The notes under the pieces: model-generated
Told to the model about the DNA's origin: nothing
Seen by the model: the letters and a program-made list of their open reading frames with translations, nothing else
Databases searched by the model: none
Shown here: positions 44,052 through 53,205 of the stretch, one piece after another
Numbering within the stretch: position 1 is the stretch's first letter
Layout: every line of letters begins with the position of its first letter
Made by a program: the position numbers and the translations under genes
DNA from: Acetobacterium malicum subsp. dehalogenans DSM 11527
Lineage (GTDB): Bacteria; Bacillota; Clostridia; Eubacteriales; Eubacteriaceae
Length of the DNA stretch: 64,000 nt
NCBI RefSeq assembly: GCF_000472665.1
Contig: NZ_AXAC01000017.1
Location: forward strand, 28,966 to 92,965
Reading direction: 5' to 3'

Positions 44052-44698
44052 TATTTCTTGCTGAGTTCTTTGAGTGCTGGAATGAAAATATCACCCATCA
44101 CCGCCATATCCTCGGCACTGAAGGCACTGGGGAAATTGGCGTCAAACAATATTTGTGCTTCCGGCGGGAATTCATCGTCACCAATCCATAGAATAACCGT
44201 CATAAACATATTATTAATGACTTCAAAACGCCACGACAGATCCCCGATTTTTTGGGGTTCAGCATCCAGAACGGCCATGGCTTTTTTCAAACCGTCAAGA
44301 TTATAGTTAAAGGTAAAGGCAAAACGTTTTAGACAGCGTCCCTCAAAACAGGGATAATAAATATTTCCACCTGAAACATCGCGATAGGCAATATTTTCAC
44401 CGGTGGCCTTAACCCCTTTGGCATTAATCAGATAACGTAAAATCATGGTTTTCAGTTTATAGTTATCAAAATCCTGTCCAGCCATATCCGTTACATCACC
44501 TTGAGGATAAGCAACCTTGTAAGGGGTACCCATCAGGGTAGCGGTAAAATAACTGCCTGCTTCGTTGTAGGGACAGGTGCTGTTTTCGGCGATCATATGG
44601 GGATCGTGGTCTTTTAATAAACCCTTATAGTGTTCATAGGGTATTTTATCTTTTCTTTTCTCTTCAATTGCGGTTTCATCCCGTAACGTATTTTCCAT
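44051..44698 (-). CDS. DUF3786 family protein, first of a pair
   Basis: A 215-residue protein of the same family as the next gene. It has FCP/TCPYN-like Cys at CPYNEAGSYF, DFDNYKLKTMILRYLINAKG, the DLSWRFEV strand and LWIGDDEFPPEAQILFDANF. Two paralogues in tandem suggest a heterodimer. It follows acsV by 28 bp. Confidence 0.8.
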   Translation of the reverse strand: MENTLRDETAIEEKRKDKIPYEHYKGLLKDHDPHMIAENSTCPYNEAGSYFTATLMGTPYKVAYPQGDVTDMAGQDFDNYKLKTMILRYLINAKGVKATGENIAYRDVSGGNIYYPCFEGRCLKRFAFTFNYNLDGLKKAMAVLDAEPQKIGDLSWRFEVINNMFMTVILWIGDDEFPPEAQILFDANFPSAFSAEDMAVMGDIFIPALKELSKK

Positions 44699-44726
44699 TC
44701 AAAATCTCCTATTTTAGTTTTCCATG

Positions 44727-46652
44727 TTAGCTTTCTAACGAGGGAAATAAATTCATATTGGTATGAGGAATAAAGCATGCCGAGATGAATTCATCCATAT
44801 AGGTCGGGTGAACGCTTAATTCCATGTATGTCATATTTTGTGATATTTCCCGAATCTTGTCTTTTCCCTCACTGAGGGTCAAGGCCAGATAGCATCCCTG
44901 CATCGAGCTATTGCCAATATAATAATATTTTTCCACTGGGATATCTGGCAGCATTCCCAGGGCTATGGCGTTGGTGATATCCAGATTGGTCCCGATGCCC
45001 CCGGCAACATAAATGTTTTCCAGGACGTCGATGGGCATATCCAGGCTTTCCATCAAAATATAAATGGCCGAGAAAACAGCTCCTTTGGCTTTGATAAAGC
45101 TGTCGATATCAATTTCAGTAATATAGATATCTTTTGAGCCATTATCCAATTCTTTGGAATAGAGATAGTATTGGCCAATTCCGTATTCATCAAATTTGAT
45201 CCGGGGATGATCAAGATCCCGTTCCATTCGACCCTTGCCATTAATAATACCGGTTCGCTTCATTTCACAAATTAAGTCGATAATCCCCGATCCACAGATT
45301 CCCACTGGGCTGACATGACCAATGGTATTATAAAAAGGTCTTAAATCTTCTTCATTGATGGTGACTTGTTCAATGGCGCCCGGCACGGCCCTTGTACCAC
45401 AGCTGATTTCTCCGCCTTCAAAAGCCGGTCCGGCCGAACAGGCACAGGTCATCAGAAAATCTTTGTTGCCAAAGACAATTTCGCCGTTTGTTCCCAGATC
45501 TACCAGCATCGTAAAGTCTTCCCGCATCCATACCGGTACGGCAAAGACGCCGGCAGTAATATCGCCGCCAACGTAGCTGGCGACCGATGGGGCCAGATAT
45601 ATTTTTCCTTCCGGATTAACATTGATCCCCAACTCGGCACATTTCATTTCGGGAATGTCATTGATGGCCGGGATAAATGGCTCACGTCTTAAATAATCGG
45701 GATTTAATCCCAATAACAGGTGATTCATGGTGGTATTTCCCGCGGCACAAACTTCATAAATATCTTCTTTGTTGATACCGACAGTCTTGACCATCTTCTC
45801 GATCAGATTATTAATACTCTCATCAACGATGGCATGGCGAAGGTTTTCTAATCCGCCAGGCTTTTCAGAATAGACAATGCGGTTGATAACATCAGCCCCG
45901 TATTTAACCTGGGCATTACCCATGGAAGCTTTTGTTAAAATCTCATTGGTATTCATATCCACCAGACAGGCTGATACAGAAGTTGTTCCGATGTCCAGCG
46001 CGATGCCATAAAGCACCGACTTTTCGCCGATAGCTGGTTTGACATCGAGAATTTCGGCCACTTCCCGTCGTTTCAAATAGACAACTTCAATTAAAAAATC
46101 ATTTTTTCTAAAAGCATCCGGCAATTTTTTGATCACATTCAAACTGATGGCGATATCTTCATAACCTAAATTCTGTTTAAAATAAAGTTTTAGCCGATCT
46201 TCATCGGCACTATTATCCTCAATGCTCGGGCATGGCAATTGAATGATCTCTGACCAGAGCCGACTGGCATTGGTCATGCCTTCCTTAATCATTTTCTTGC
46301 GAACGTATTTGATGTTCTTATTTTCGTTATTTGACAGGTCGGTGATCTGCATTTCGTTTACAAAAGAAGATGCTAAATCTGGTACTTCCACCTCGATATC
46401 TTCAATGATGGTTGCATTACAGGAAAGAACGATCCCGTTGGCCATTTCTTCCTCAGAAATATGTCTGGTTTTTTCAGTTTTAACCTGACCCGATCCAATT
46501 TTCACCTTACATTTACCGCAGGTCGCATTCCCGCTGCATGGTGAGTCAATCATGACACCGGCTCTTCTGGCTGCTTCCAGTAAGTTCTCTCCATCGCTTG
46601 CAATTAAATCAACCGTTCTTTTTCCTTTGATATTAAATCGTACCTTTTTCAT
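44727..46652 (-). CDS. acsV: Reductive activator of the corrinoid protein (RACo)
   Basis: RACo re-reduces inactive Co(II) in AcsCD to Co(I) using ATP. The 641-residue protein has an N-terminal [2Fe-2S] ferredoxin domain (C39, C45, C48, C78), a linker, and a large ASKHA-type ATPase domain with the phosphate loops GIALDIGTTSVSACLVDMNT and MLVDLGTNGEIVFG, CSAGPAFEGGEISCG and YVAGGIGTNLDITNAI. It lies between the cooC-type gene and the DUF3786 pair, upstream of its substrate genes acsDC. Confidence 0.93.
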   Translation of the reverse strand: MKKVRFNIKGKRTVDLIASDGENLLEAARRAGVMIDSPCSGNATCGKCKVKIGSGQVKTEKTRHISEEEMANGIVLSCNATIIEDIEVEVPDLASSFVNEMQITDLSNNENKNIKYVRKKMIKEGMTNASRLWSEIIQLPCPSIEDNSADEDRLKLYFKQNLGYEDIAISLNVIKKLPDAFRKNDFLIEVVYLKRREVAEILDVKPAIGEKSVLYGIALDIGTTSVSACLVDMNTNEILTKASMGNAQVKYGADVINRIVYSEKPGGLENLRHAIVDESINNLIEKMVKTVGINKEDIYEVCAAGNTTMNHLLLGLNPDYLRREPFIPAINDIPEMKCAELGINVNPEGKIYLAPSVASYVGGDITAGVFAVPVWMREDFTMLVDLGTNGEIVFGNKDFLMTCACSAGPAFEGGEISCGTRAVPGAIEQVTINEEDLRPFYNTIGHVSPVGICGSGIIDLICEMKRTGIINGKGRMERDLDHPRIKFDEYGIGQYYLYSKELDNGSKDIYITEIDIDSFIKAKGAVFSAIYILMESLDMPIDVLENIYVAGGIGTNLDITNAIALGMLPDIPVEKYYYIGNSSMQGCYLALTLSEGKDKIREISQNMTYMELSVHPTYMDEFISACFIPHTNMNLFPSLES

Positions 46653-46732
46653 ATAACAATCTCCCCTTTTCCGCAGTTTCCGTCTAAAAGGGCTGGATAC
46701 CAGCCCCGTTTGTTATTTAAAATCTATTTTAT

Positions 46733-47518
46733 CTATTTTTTGCCGTTTTTGATAATTTCCAATTTATTGACAATATCTCTTAAGGCAACCTTGGCTGGTG
46801 AATCAGCGGGTAGCTGAACCAGTGGTTTACCATAAGCGTCATATTCAAAAACATTTTGATCCAATGGCACGACACCAATCAGGTCAAGACCCTGATTTTT
46901 GATTTCTTCGGCGGTTCCTTCGTTTAAAACACCATCAGGTGCCCGGTTGACGATCAGTTTGATCACCGGTACTTTTAGTTTAAGTTCGCTAACCAGCTCT
47001 TTAATTCGGCCAACCGCCTGAATTCCACGACGGGAACAGTCACTGACAAGAATCAGCATATCAATTTTACCAAGGGTACCCCGGCTTAGATGTTCCATCC
47101 CAGCTTCGTTATCGACGATGATGTATTGATAATTTGTTGCCAGCATATCAATTTGGGTTTTCAAAATTCCGTTAACGTAACAGTAACAACCGGCTCCCTG
47201 GCTGCGACCCATAACCAGCAGATCATAACCATTTCCTTCAGCAACCGCCTGATTTAAACGGAGTCTTAAGAAGTCTGTTTTGGTCACACCAGGAGGCAGT
47301 GGAACACCTTCCATTTCAGCCCGATTTACTTCTTCTTTGATCTCCCCGATGGAAAGATCCACCTCTTCCCCCAGCACTTCGTTGAGGTTTGCATTGGCGT
47401 CCGCATCTACTGCTAAAATAGGACCCAGACCTTCTGCAACTAAATATTCAATAAGCATACCGGTAAGACTTGTTTTACCAACGCCACCTTTACCTGCAAC
47501 TGCAATATTAAAAGCCAT
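46733..47518 (-). CDS. CooC-type ATPase, second paralogue
   Basis: A 261-residue MinD-like ATPase with KGGVGKTS at residues 10-17, VDADANANLNEVLG and a C-x-C pair (C111, C113, as GCYCYVNG). It differs clearly from the CooC at 37059 (which has GCVCPEH), so the two probably serve different clusters, for instance the ACS A-cluster or RACo against the CODH C-cluster. I start it at 47518 after GGAGG. It is the first gene of the whole cluster. Confidence 0.88.
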   Translation of the reverse strand: MAFNIAVAGKGGVGKTSLTGMLIEYLVAEGLGPILAVDADANANLNEVLGEEVDLSIGEIKEEVNRAEMEGVPLPPGVTKTDFLRLRLNQAVAEGNGYDLLVMGRSQGAGCYCYVNGILKTQIDMLATNYQYIIVDNEAGMEHLSRGTLGKIDMLILVSDCSRRGIQAVGRIKELVSELKLKVPVIKLIVNRAPDGVLNEGTAEEIKNQGLDLIGVVPLDQNVFEYDAYGKPLVQLPADSPAKVALRDIVNKLEIIKNGKK

Positions 47519-47563
47519 AATGTTTTCCTCCATTATCGTTTCCCCGGTCAATTTTCTTTAACC

Positions 47564-47636
47564 AGTGTATGTTATTATCACTGATTTTTCAACAGGAAAA
47601 ATTCGTATTTTGTCAACTTGTATATATATGTATCGA
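47564..47636 (-). promoter_or_regulatory. Promoter region at the head of the CODH/ACS cluster
   Basis: On the minus strand TTGAAA (47592-47587) and TACACT (47569-47564) are 17 bp apart, about 45 bp before the cooC-type start. About 27 bp further upstream is TGTATATATATGTATCGA (47619-47636), related to the dyad at acsD. Here it lies upstream of -35, an activator-like position. Confidence 0.55.
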
Positions 47637-48091
47637 CAGGGCTATCATATCATAATCATTCTGATTTTACAACAGAACTTTATCATCTAAAGCTCAAATT
47701 AAGGTCTTTGTAAAATATTTTTTGCCAACTTCTGCAAAGGTTTACGAAACCTTGATAATTCCTGTGATTTTTTTACGATTTGTCTTTGTTTACACATTTA
47801 AAATGCGTTTCATTTTCGATCTTTAACCGACCATATTCTTCCATTTTCAAATTAAAAAAGCCACATCCCCGGAGATTTGGGATATGGCCGTATTTTTTAG
47901 GCAACAAATTTTAGAACAAAATTTTATCGGTAGGACGATTAGTTGGAGTTAATCGCTGTTCACCTATCGTTATTTATTCCCTCAGTTGAGGAAAAATATC
48001 AATTCAAAACAGCATGAATTATTCTTTTACCGAAACAGCAGGGATAATATTTCTACTCATTCCTGTAATATATCATAATTTACGATGCTTT
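47637..48091. other. Gene-free stretch holding a bidirectional terminator
   Basis: GCCACATCCC (47860-47869) and GGGATATGGC (47879-47888) form a stem with T tracts on either side, probably ending the minus-strand ferredoxin-like gene. The rest is AT-rich with no reading frame or RNA motif that I recognise. Confidence 0.5.
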
Positions 48092-48895
48092 TTAGACATT
48101 TTCCAGAACGTTTCCATCTGTAGTGACCGTTAATACCTGCCAGGGAATCATTTTTCCAGAATTCTGGAGCGCCGTGGTAACCGCTGCTGTGATCCCGCCG
48201 CAACAGGGAACTTCCATTCGTACAACAGTGACGCTTTTGATATCATTAAGCTTTAATATTTCGGTCAACTTTTCTGCATAGTCAACAGCATCCAACTTCG
48301 GACAGCCAATTAAGGTAATCTTATTTTTGATAAAGCGATTATGAAAATCGGCATAAGCATAGGCGGTACAATCTGCGGCAATCAACAGGTGGGCACCATT
48401 GAAATAGGGTGCATTAACCGGGGCCAGCTTAATTTGAACTGGCCATTGTCGCAATTGAGATTCAGGTGCTGCTGTTGCCGCCGGTTTCTCCACAGCCGCA
48501 GTTTCCCGAACAATTGCCTTCGAGGAGGAGCCGGGGCATCCACATGCCAGTGGTTCCAAACCATCGTCTGCAGCTCCACTCTCACGGACAATGGTTTTTG
48601 CCTGAGTTCCCGGACATCCAGCTGCTTTTTGGGCGCCATTGTTTTGCGTTGCTTCTTTCTTTTTCATATTTTCCAAAACGGCGGCCTCGTCATAAGCTGC
48701 CGCTTCCCGTTCCACAAAGGTGATTGCCCCGGTGGGACAGCTTGGTAAACAATCTCCCAATCCGTCACAGTAATCATCTCTTAATAATTTTGCTACCCCA
48801 TCAACCATTCCAATGGCACCTTCATGACAGGCTTCGGCGCATAATCCGCAACCATTGCACTTTTCTTCATCTATTGTAATTATTTTTCGTATCAT
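48092..48895 (-). CDS. Dicluster ferredoxin-like protein with GCPG repeats
   Basis: The first 60 residues form a ferredoxin domain: C13, C16, C19, C23, then C43, C49 and C53. In the second motif (CDGLGDC) the usual middle cysteine is a leucine, so the second cluster is atypical. Residues 80-135 contain two copies of a GCPG-x5-IVRE unit in a low-complexity linker. The C-terminal domain has LIAADCTAYAYADFHNRF, LIGCPKLDA and VPCCGGITAA cysteine motifs. The protein is known as a neighbour of Crp/Fnr regulators in anaerobes, but its job is not established. I start it at 48895 after GGAGG. Confidence 0.75.
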   Translation of the reverse strand: MIRKIITIDEEKCNGCGLCAEACHEGAIGMVDGVAKLLRDDYCDGLGDCLPSCPTGAITFVEREAAAYDEAAVLENMKKKEATQNNGAQKAAGCPGTQAKTIVRESGAADDGLEPLACGCPGSSSKAIVRETAAVEKPAATAAPESQLRQWPVQIKLAPVNAPYFNGAHLLIAADCTAYAYADFHNRFIKNKITLIGCPKLDAVDYAEKLTEILKLNDIKSVTVVRMEVPCCGGITAAVTTALQNSGKMIPWQVLTVTTDGNVLENV

Positions 48896-48967
48896 CTTTT
48901 TTTCCTCCCTGGAATATCGTGTATTGATTTCTTGAACCAATCATAATATAATCTACCCAAAACCACT

Positions 48968-48981
48968 GTTGCATATGCAAC
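48968..48981. promoter_or_regulatory. Palindrome between the ferredoxin-like and Crp/Fnr genes
   Basis: GTTGCATATGCAAC is a perfect 14-bp palindrome in the 100-bp divergent region, 14 bp before the regulator start codon and about 70 bp before that of the other gene. It is the natural candidate for the binding site of the adjacent Crp/Fnr protein, which would then control both genes. Confidence 0.55.
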
Positions 48982-48994
48982 GCAAAGGGATATT

Positions 48995-49651
48995 ATGAAT
49001 AAAAATTTAGATGTTTTAAGAAAAGTTAAATTATTTGATGGGATTGATGAAAACCTCGAAGCCATGCTTCAATGTCTGGGCGGTGAGGAAAAAACCTATG
49101 ACCGGGGGGAAATCATCCTGCTGACTGGTCAGCCGGTGCCCGCTGTTGGTGTCGTTCTATCCGGAGAAGTCCAGGTCATTCAAGAGGATTATTATGGTAA
49201 TCGTTCCATTCTCACCGAACTAAGTCCCAGTCATATTTTCGGGGAAGCATTTGCCAGTGCCGGCATTAAAGAAAGCCCGGTAACTGTGCTGGCTAAAACC
49301 AATACGACAGTGATGTTTCTGGGGATCGAACGGATTATTAACACCTGTCCCAATTCCTGCATTTTCCACAATCACCTGATTGAAAATCTGTTAAAGATTT
49401 TAGCCCGGAAGAATATTCTACTCAGCAATAAAAACCAGTTATTATCACGTCGGACTATTCAGGATAAGGTTCTTTCTTATCTATCGCTGCAGGCCGAAAA
49501 AAAAGGAAACCTCGCCTTTGAGATCCCCTTTACCCGCAATGAGTTGGCTGATTTTTTATGTGTGGACCGCAGTGCCCTGTCCCGGGTTCTTTCCAAACTT
49601 CAAAAAGAAGGAACCATTGAATACACCAATAATCATTTTAAGCTGCTTTAA
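48995..49651 (+). CDS. Crp/Fnr-family transcriptional regulator
   Basis: The 218-residue protein has a cyclic-nucleotide-binding-like N-terminal domain (ILLTGQPVPAVGVVLSGEVQ, GEAFA), a long dimer helix, and a Crp-type winged helix (FTRNELADFLCVDRSALSRV). A few cysteines (C58-like, and CPNSC near residue 115) could bind a haem or cluster, but no Fnr-type N-terminal cysteine set is present. It is divergent from the ferredoxin-like gene and probably regulates it. Confidence 0.88.
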   Translation: MNKNLDVLRKVKLFDGIDENLEAMLQCLGGEEKTYDRGEIILLTGQPVPAVGVVLSGEVQVIQEDYYGNRSILTELSPSHIFGEAFASAGIKESPVTVLAKTNTTVMFLGIERIINTCPNSCIFHNHLIENLLKILARKNILLSNKNQLLSRRTIQDKVLSYLSLQAEKKGNLAFEIPFTRNELADFLCVDRSALSRVLSKLQKEGTIEYTNNHFKLL

Positions 49652-49666
49652 AATTCAGCTGCACAG

Positions 49667-50998
49667 CTACACCGGGTTGATTTCTGCGTTCTTTTCCATG
49701 TTGTTTTCAATATCCTGATACAAGGTCCGGGATACCACAATGGAATCCCCCCGGTCGTAGAGACGATCCAGATAATCCAGATAGGCCCCGGGAGTAATAA
49801 TACCATTAACCTTGATCAGATCGATCCCCGTTTTACCGACAATGGTATCCACCAGCTTGACACAATTGGTGCCCAGGGCATAATAGGTTTTGAATTCATT
49901 GCCCTGCTGAAATTTATAAAAACTGGCTTTAGCGTCATTATAAAGCTGACTGGAAACATCCTCAAAGTCCTTTGGACTTCCTTCAATTTCGCCCTTTTCC
50001 GCCTGTTCCGCCTTTGGTTCCCAGGGAAGCACCTGAGAAAGAAGGTTATCCAATTGATCCTGGACACCCTTTTTTTGTTCCGGGGTCAACGAAAGACCAT
50101 AACCCATCAAGATTTTCTTTTCGACTTTCAAGGCCTGTTTAACATGTTCGGCTTTAGGCATTTCAACCAGAACGCCATCGGCTAAAAATCCGCCCAGTTT
50201 CCAGGTGGAGTCATCATAATTACCATAACTGTAAACATTCGCGCCGATGGATGCATCCACATGTCCCATTCCCGGAATCAACCCTTCTTTGGTATGGATA
50301 AAAATCTCCATGTCAGTGGTTCGTTCAATCGTGTGGTCTTCCAATAGCAATAAAGCATCCGGTTCTTCTTCCACCAGTTCATTGACTTTTTTCAACATCC
50401 GCATTGGTAAAAAGGCTGCAAAAACCAATGGCAGGGTTACCCGCATGTGTTTCTTGGCTTTTTGCGCCCCGTCATTGTGTCTCATTAAGCTGACCAGGGC
50501 ATCACCAAAAATATTAAAGGCAAAAAAGATCAGATAGATTCCAAAAATGATTCCAAACAACCGTCCGGTGGTAGCAAAAAAAGCCATATCAATGCCCAGT
50601 CCGATATAGACCAGGGCCACCAGTAGGGTCCAGACCCAGGGCGCTCCGTCATTTTTTAGTTTCAAACTGCTGATCAAGACAAAACAGCCGATGATGATCC
50701 CCAACATCCCCACTGCAAAACTGAAGGGTCCTTTGAGAAACTGAGGATAGGAATAGACAAAAATCCCGCCAAGGATACAAAGCAATCCGATGCCAAGCTC
50801 TTTAAATTTACTTTCATCCTTTTTTAGAAGAATCGCTGACAGATACATAATTCCCACGACGATCAGCATAATCGACATGCTCATCATCATAATATCCCAG
50901 GCAAGGTTAACATTCAGTAGCATAATCATACCGCCAATAAAAACTGCGATGGATATTAACAACCAAACAACCGGTGCTGTATTTTTGAACGCTGACAT
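49667..50998 (-). CDS. DUF308 membrane protein with a C-terminal extracytoplasmic domain
   Basis: The first half contains about six transmembrane helices in the HdeD/DUF308 pattern. The second half (from about residue 205) is soluble. It includes MEIFIHTKEG and ANVYSYGNYDDSTW, and near the end TYYALGTNCVKLVDTIVG followed by INGIITPGAYLDYLD-like sequence. That is reminiscent of the cysteine-containing core of NlpC-like or DUF4105 domains, a hydrolase-like fold. I start it at 50998 after AGGAGG. The function is unknown. Confidence 0.65.
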   Translation of the reverse strand: MSAFKNTAPVVWLLISIAVFIGGMIMLLNVNLAWDIMMMSMSIMLIVVGIMYLSAILLKKDESKFKELGIGLLCILGGIFVYSYPQFLKGPFSFAVGMLGIIIGCFVLISSLKLKNDGAPWVWTLLVALVYIGLGIDMAFFATTGRLFGIIFGIYLIFFAFNIFGDALVSLMRHNDGAQKAKKHMRVTLPLVFAAFLPMRMLKKVNELVEEEPDALLLLEDHTIERTTDMEIFIHTKEGLIPGMGHVDASIGANVYSYGNYDDSTWKLGGFLADGVLVEMPKAEHVKQALKVEKKILMGYGLSLTPEQKKGVQDQLDNLLSQVLPWEPKAEQAEKGEIEGSPKDFEDVSSQLYNDAKASFYKFQQGNEFKTYYALGTNCVKLVDTIVGKTGIDLIKVNGIITPGAYLDYLDRLYDRGDSIVVSRTLYQDIENNMEKNAEINPV

Positions 50999-51133
50999 AA
51001 GAACAGACCTCCTTGGTTTTTCTTTTATTTTATCAGAATTCACCACTATCGACAATCGTATTATTTAGATCAACGACAATAAAAAAACCCTGGTTCAACA
51101 AATTATGCTAAAGTCAGGTCAACGGCAAGCCCC

Positions 51134-51322
51134 GTACCGACCAATTGTTAATCTGTTGTTCGCCACACCATGCGAAATCCGCTACGCTCCTTTCGCATTG
51201 GTCGAGGGCAGTCGCCAACTACAAGCAAGCTTGTGATTGGCTCGTTGCCTTCGCGCAAGATCGGACAGGCTATCGCCGTGTCCGCCTTGATGCGTACAAC
51301 ATGATGTAACAATTGTCGGTAC
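51134..51322. mobile_element. 189-bp inverted-repeat element (MITE-like or structured repeat)
   Basis: GTACCGACCAATTGTTA (51134) and the complement of TAACAATTGTCGGTAC (51307) form terminal inverted repeats that differ by one base. The inside is GC-rich compared with its surroundings and contains several hairpins (GCGAAA/TTTCGC; ACAAGC/GCTTGT; GGACA/TGTCC). It has no reading frame. A non-autonomous element or a structured intergenic repeat is likely; I see no clear target duplication. Confidence 0.5.
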
Positions 51323-51376
51323 TAGCTCTTTACTATTCCCTATAATATTCGTGATGTCAGCTAGATTTTTTTCTAT

Positions 51377-52132
51377 TCAGGTTAAGGGAATCACGACTTT
51401 CTGATTTTGATAAGATTCGACGGTGACAGGAACCTGATAGACGGCACCGATATTTTCGGATGTCATCACATCCATTCCGCCATAACAAAAAATCTCATTA
51501 TCTTTGAGAAAGAGGAACCGATCACAATACCGCAATGCCAGGTTCAGATCGTGGATCACAATGACCACGGCAATGTCTTTTTCTTTGGTAATGTTCTGGA
51601 TCAGTTTTAGTACCTCCAACTGGTTCTTGAGATCAAGACAGCTGGTGGGCTCATCTAGTAGCAGCACCTTTGGCTCCTGAGCCAAGGCCCGGGCGATCAT
51701 CACCTTTTGCAGTTCCCCGCCGCTTAACTCATCGATATAACGCAGTGAGAATTTTTCCAGCGACATGCTGGCAATAATCTTTTCAACAATCTCGTAGTCT
51801 TCTTTTTTAGGTGCCAATTTAATATAGGGTTTTCGGCCTAGTAAAATGGCATCATAGGCGGTAATGCGGCTGCCTTCGCTTTTCTGGGCGACATAGGCCG
51901 TATTTTTGGCGATATCGAGTCGTGTCATCTTGAGAATATCAGCCTCATTTACAACTACCCGGCCTTTTTGGGGTGAGATAATCTTATTCAGACACTTTAG
52001 CATGGTGCTTTTGCCGGCACCATTATTACCTAATATCGCTACACATTCGCCATTGGCAACATCAAATTCAATGTGATCCAGAATTTTTCGGTTGGATCGA
52101 TATCCAAATTCCAACGCATCAATTTTCAGCAT
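51377..52132 (-). CDS. FecE/BtuD-type ABC transporter ATPase (system 2)
   Basis: The 251-residue protein has Walker A GNNGAGKST, signature LSGGELQK, Walker B VLLLDEPT and the H-loop IVIHDL. It powers the FecCD permease at 52119, whose gene it overlaps by 14 bp. I start it at 52132, where GGAG lies 9 nt upstream. The family imports iron-siderophores, haem or cobalamin; the substrate is open. Confidence 0.9.
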   Translation of the reverse strand: MLKIDALEFGYRSNRKILDHIEFDVANGECVAILGNNGAGKSTMLKCLNKIISPQKGRVVVNEADILKMTRLDIAKNTAYVAQKSEGSRITAYDAILLGRKPYIKLAPKKEDYEIVEKIIASMSLEKFSLRYIDELSGGELQKVMIARALAQEPKVLLLDEPTSCLDLKNQLEVLKLIQNITKEKDIAVVIVIHDLNLALRYCDRFLFLKDNEIFCYGGMDVMTSENIGAVYQVPVTVESYQNQKVVIPLT

Positions 52133-53201
52133 GATGACCAACTCCTTTAAATATCAGATATAAGAATAGCGGAGCCCCCAGAAATGAGGTAATGGCTCCG
52201 ATGGGCAGAATAACCGGTGAAATGATCAGTCGGGCAAAGGTATCGCTGATCAGCAGCATCAGCGCCCCCATTAAGGCTGATGCTGGTAATAAATAACGGT
52301 AATCATTACCAACGAAACGACGCATGATATGGGGGGCAATCAAACCAATAAAGCTAATGATTCCGACAAACGATACAATCGTCGCTGCTGTCAGGGAGGC
52401 CACCGTCATCCCGATCAGCCGCACCCGGGAGACATTGACCCCCAAACCGGTGGCTGTATGTTCGCCGCATTCCAGGGCATTGTAGTTCCAGCGGTTAAAC
52501 ATAAAATAAATCAATGCGCTAAAAGTCACTACAGCCGCCACCTGAATATTTTGCATACTGGCCCGGCCCAGATCCCCAAAGGTCCAGAACACAATAGCGG
52601 CCATCTGAACATCCGAGGAAAAGTATTGAAGCAACGCCGTTGCTCCAGCAAATAACGAACTGAGGGCTACCCCGGCCAGAATCATGGTTTCCGGAGAGGC
52701 CTTCCGGGCTTTGGATAAACCTAAAATCACAAAGGTTACAAACATCGAAGCTAGAAAGGCACAGGTACTGGTTAAGTACGGGTTATTGACTGTCACCGCA
52801 TCAGCAGTATTTCCCATCACTGTTCCACCACCCAAGAAAGTGATGGCAATGGCAGCTCCGAAAGAAGCCCCCTGGGAGATCCCCAGGGTCGATGCCGATG
52901 CCAGAGGATTTCTTAAAATACTCTGCATGACACAGCCAGCGGCGGCCAGACCGATGCCCGATATAATGGCCATCAGAATCCGCGGTAACCGGATATTAAC
53001 GGTTACCAACACATTTTTTGCCGCCCCAAATCCAAATAATGCCTTGAGTACTTCCGTGACCGGAATATCTGCGGAACCGGCAGATATGGCAAAAAGAGCG
53101 GTCAGAAATGTCAGTATCAGCAGCGTTACAAGGGTCAAAACCTTGCGGTGAACGTATTGATCATAATTAACGCCGCAAGCTGTCTTTTTTTTGTTGTCCA
53201 T
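52119..53201 (-). CDS. FecCD/BtuC-type ABC transporter permease (system 2)
   Basis: A 360-residue protein with about ten hydrophobic segments and the family motifs: RLPRILMAIISGIGLAAAGC, NPLASASTLGISQGASFGA, VSRVRLIGMTVASLTAA and FIGLIAPHIMRRFVG. It is the membrane part of a BtuCDF-like importer. The ATG at 53201 has no strong ribosome site and sits near the stop of the binding-protein gene, so translation is probably coupled; a TTG at 53216 is an alternative. Confidence 0.9.
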   Translation of the reverse strand: MDNKKKTACGVNYDQYVHRKVLTLVTLLILTFLTALFAISAGSADIPVTEVLKALFGFGAAKNVLVTVNIRLPRILMAIISGIGLAAAGCVMQSILRNPLASASTLGISQGASFGAAIAITFLGGGTVMGNTADAVTVNNPYLTSTCAFLASMFVTFVILGLSKARKASPETMILAGVALSSLFAGATALLQYFSSDVQMAAIVFWTFGDLGRASMQNIQVAAVVTFSALIYFMFNRWNYNALECGEHTATGLGVNVSRVRLIGMTVASLTAATIVSFVGIISFIGLIAPHIMRRFVGNDYRYLLPASALMGALMLLISDTFARLIISPVILPIGAITSFLGAPLFLYLIFKGVGHHAEN

Positions 53202-53205
53202 TTTT

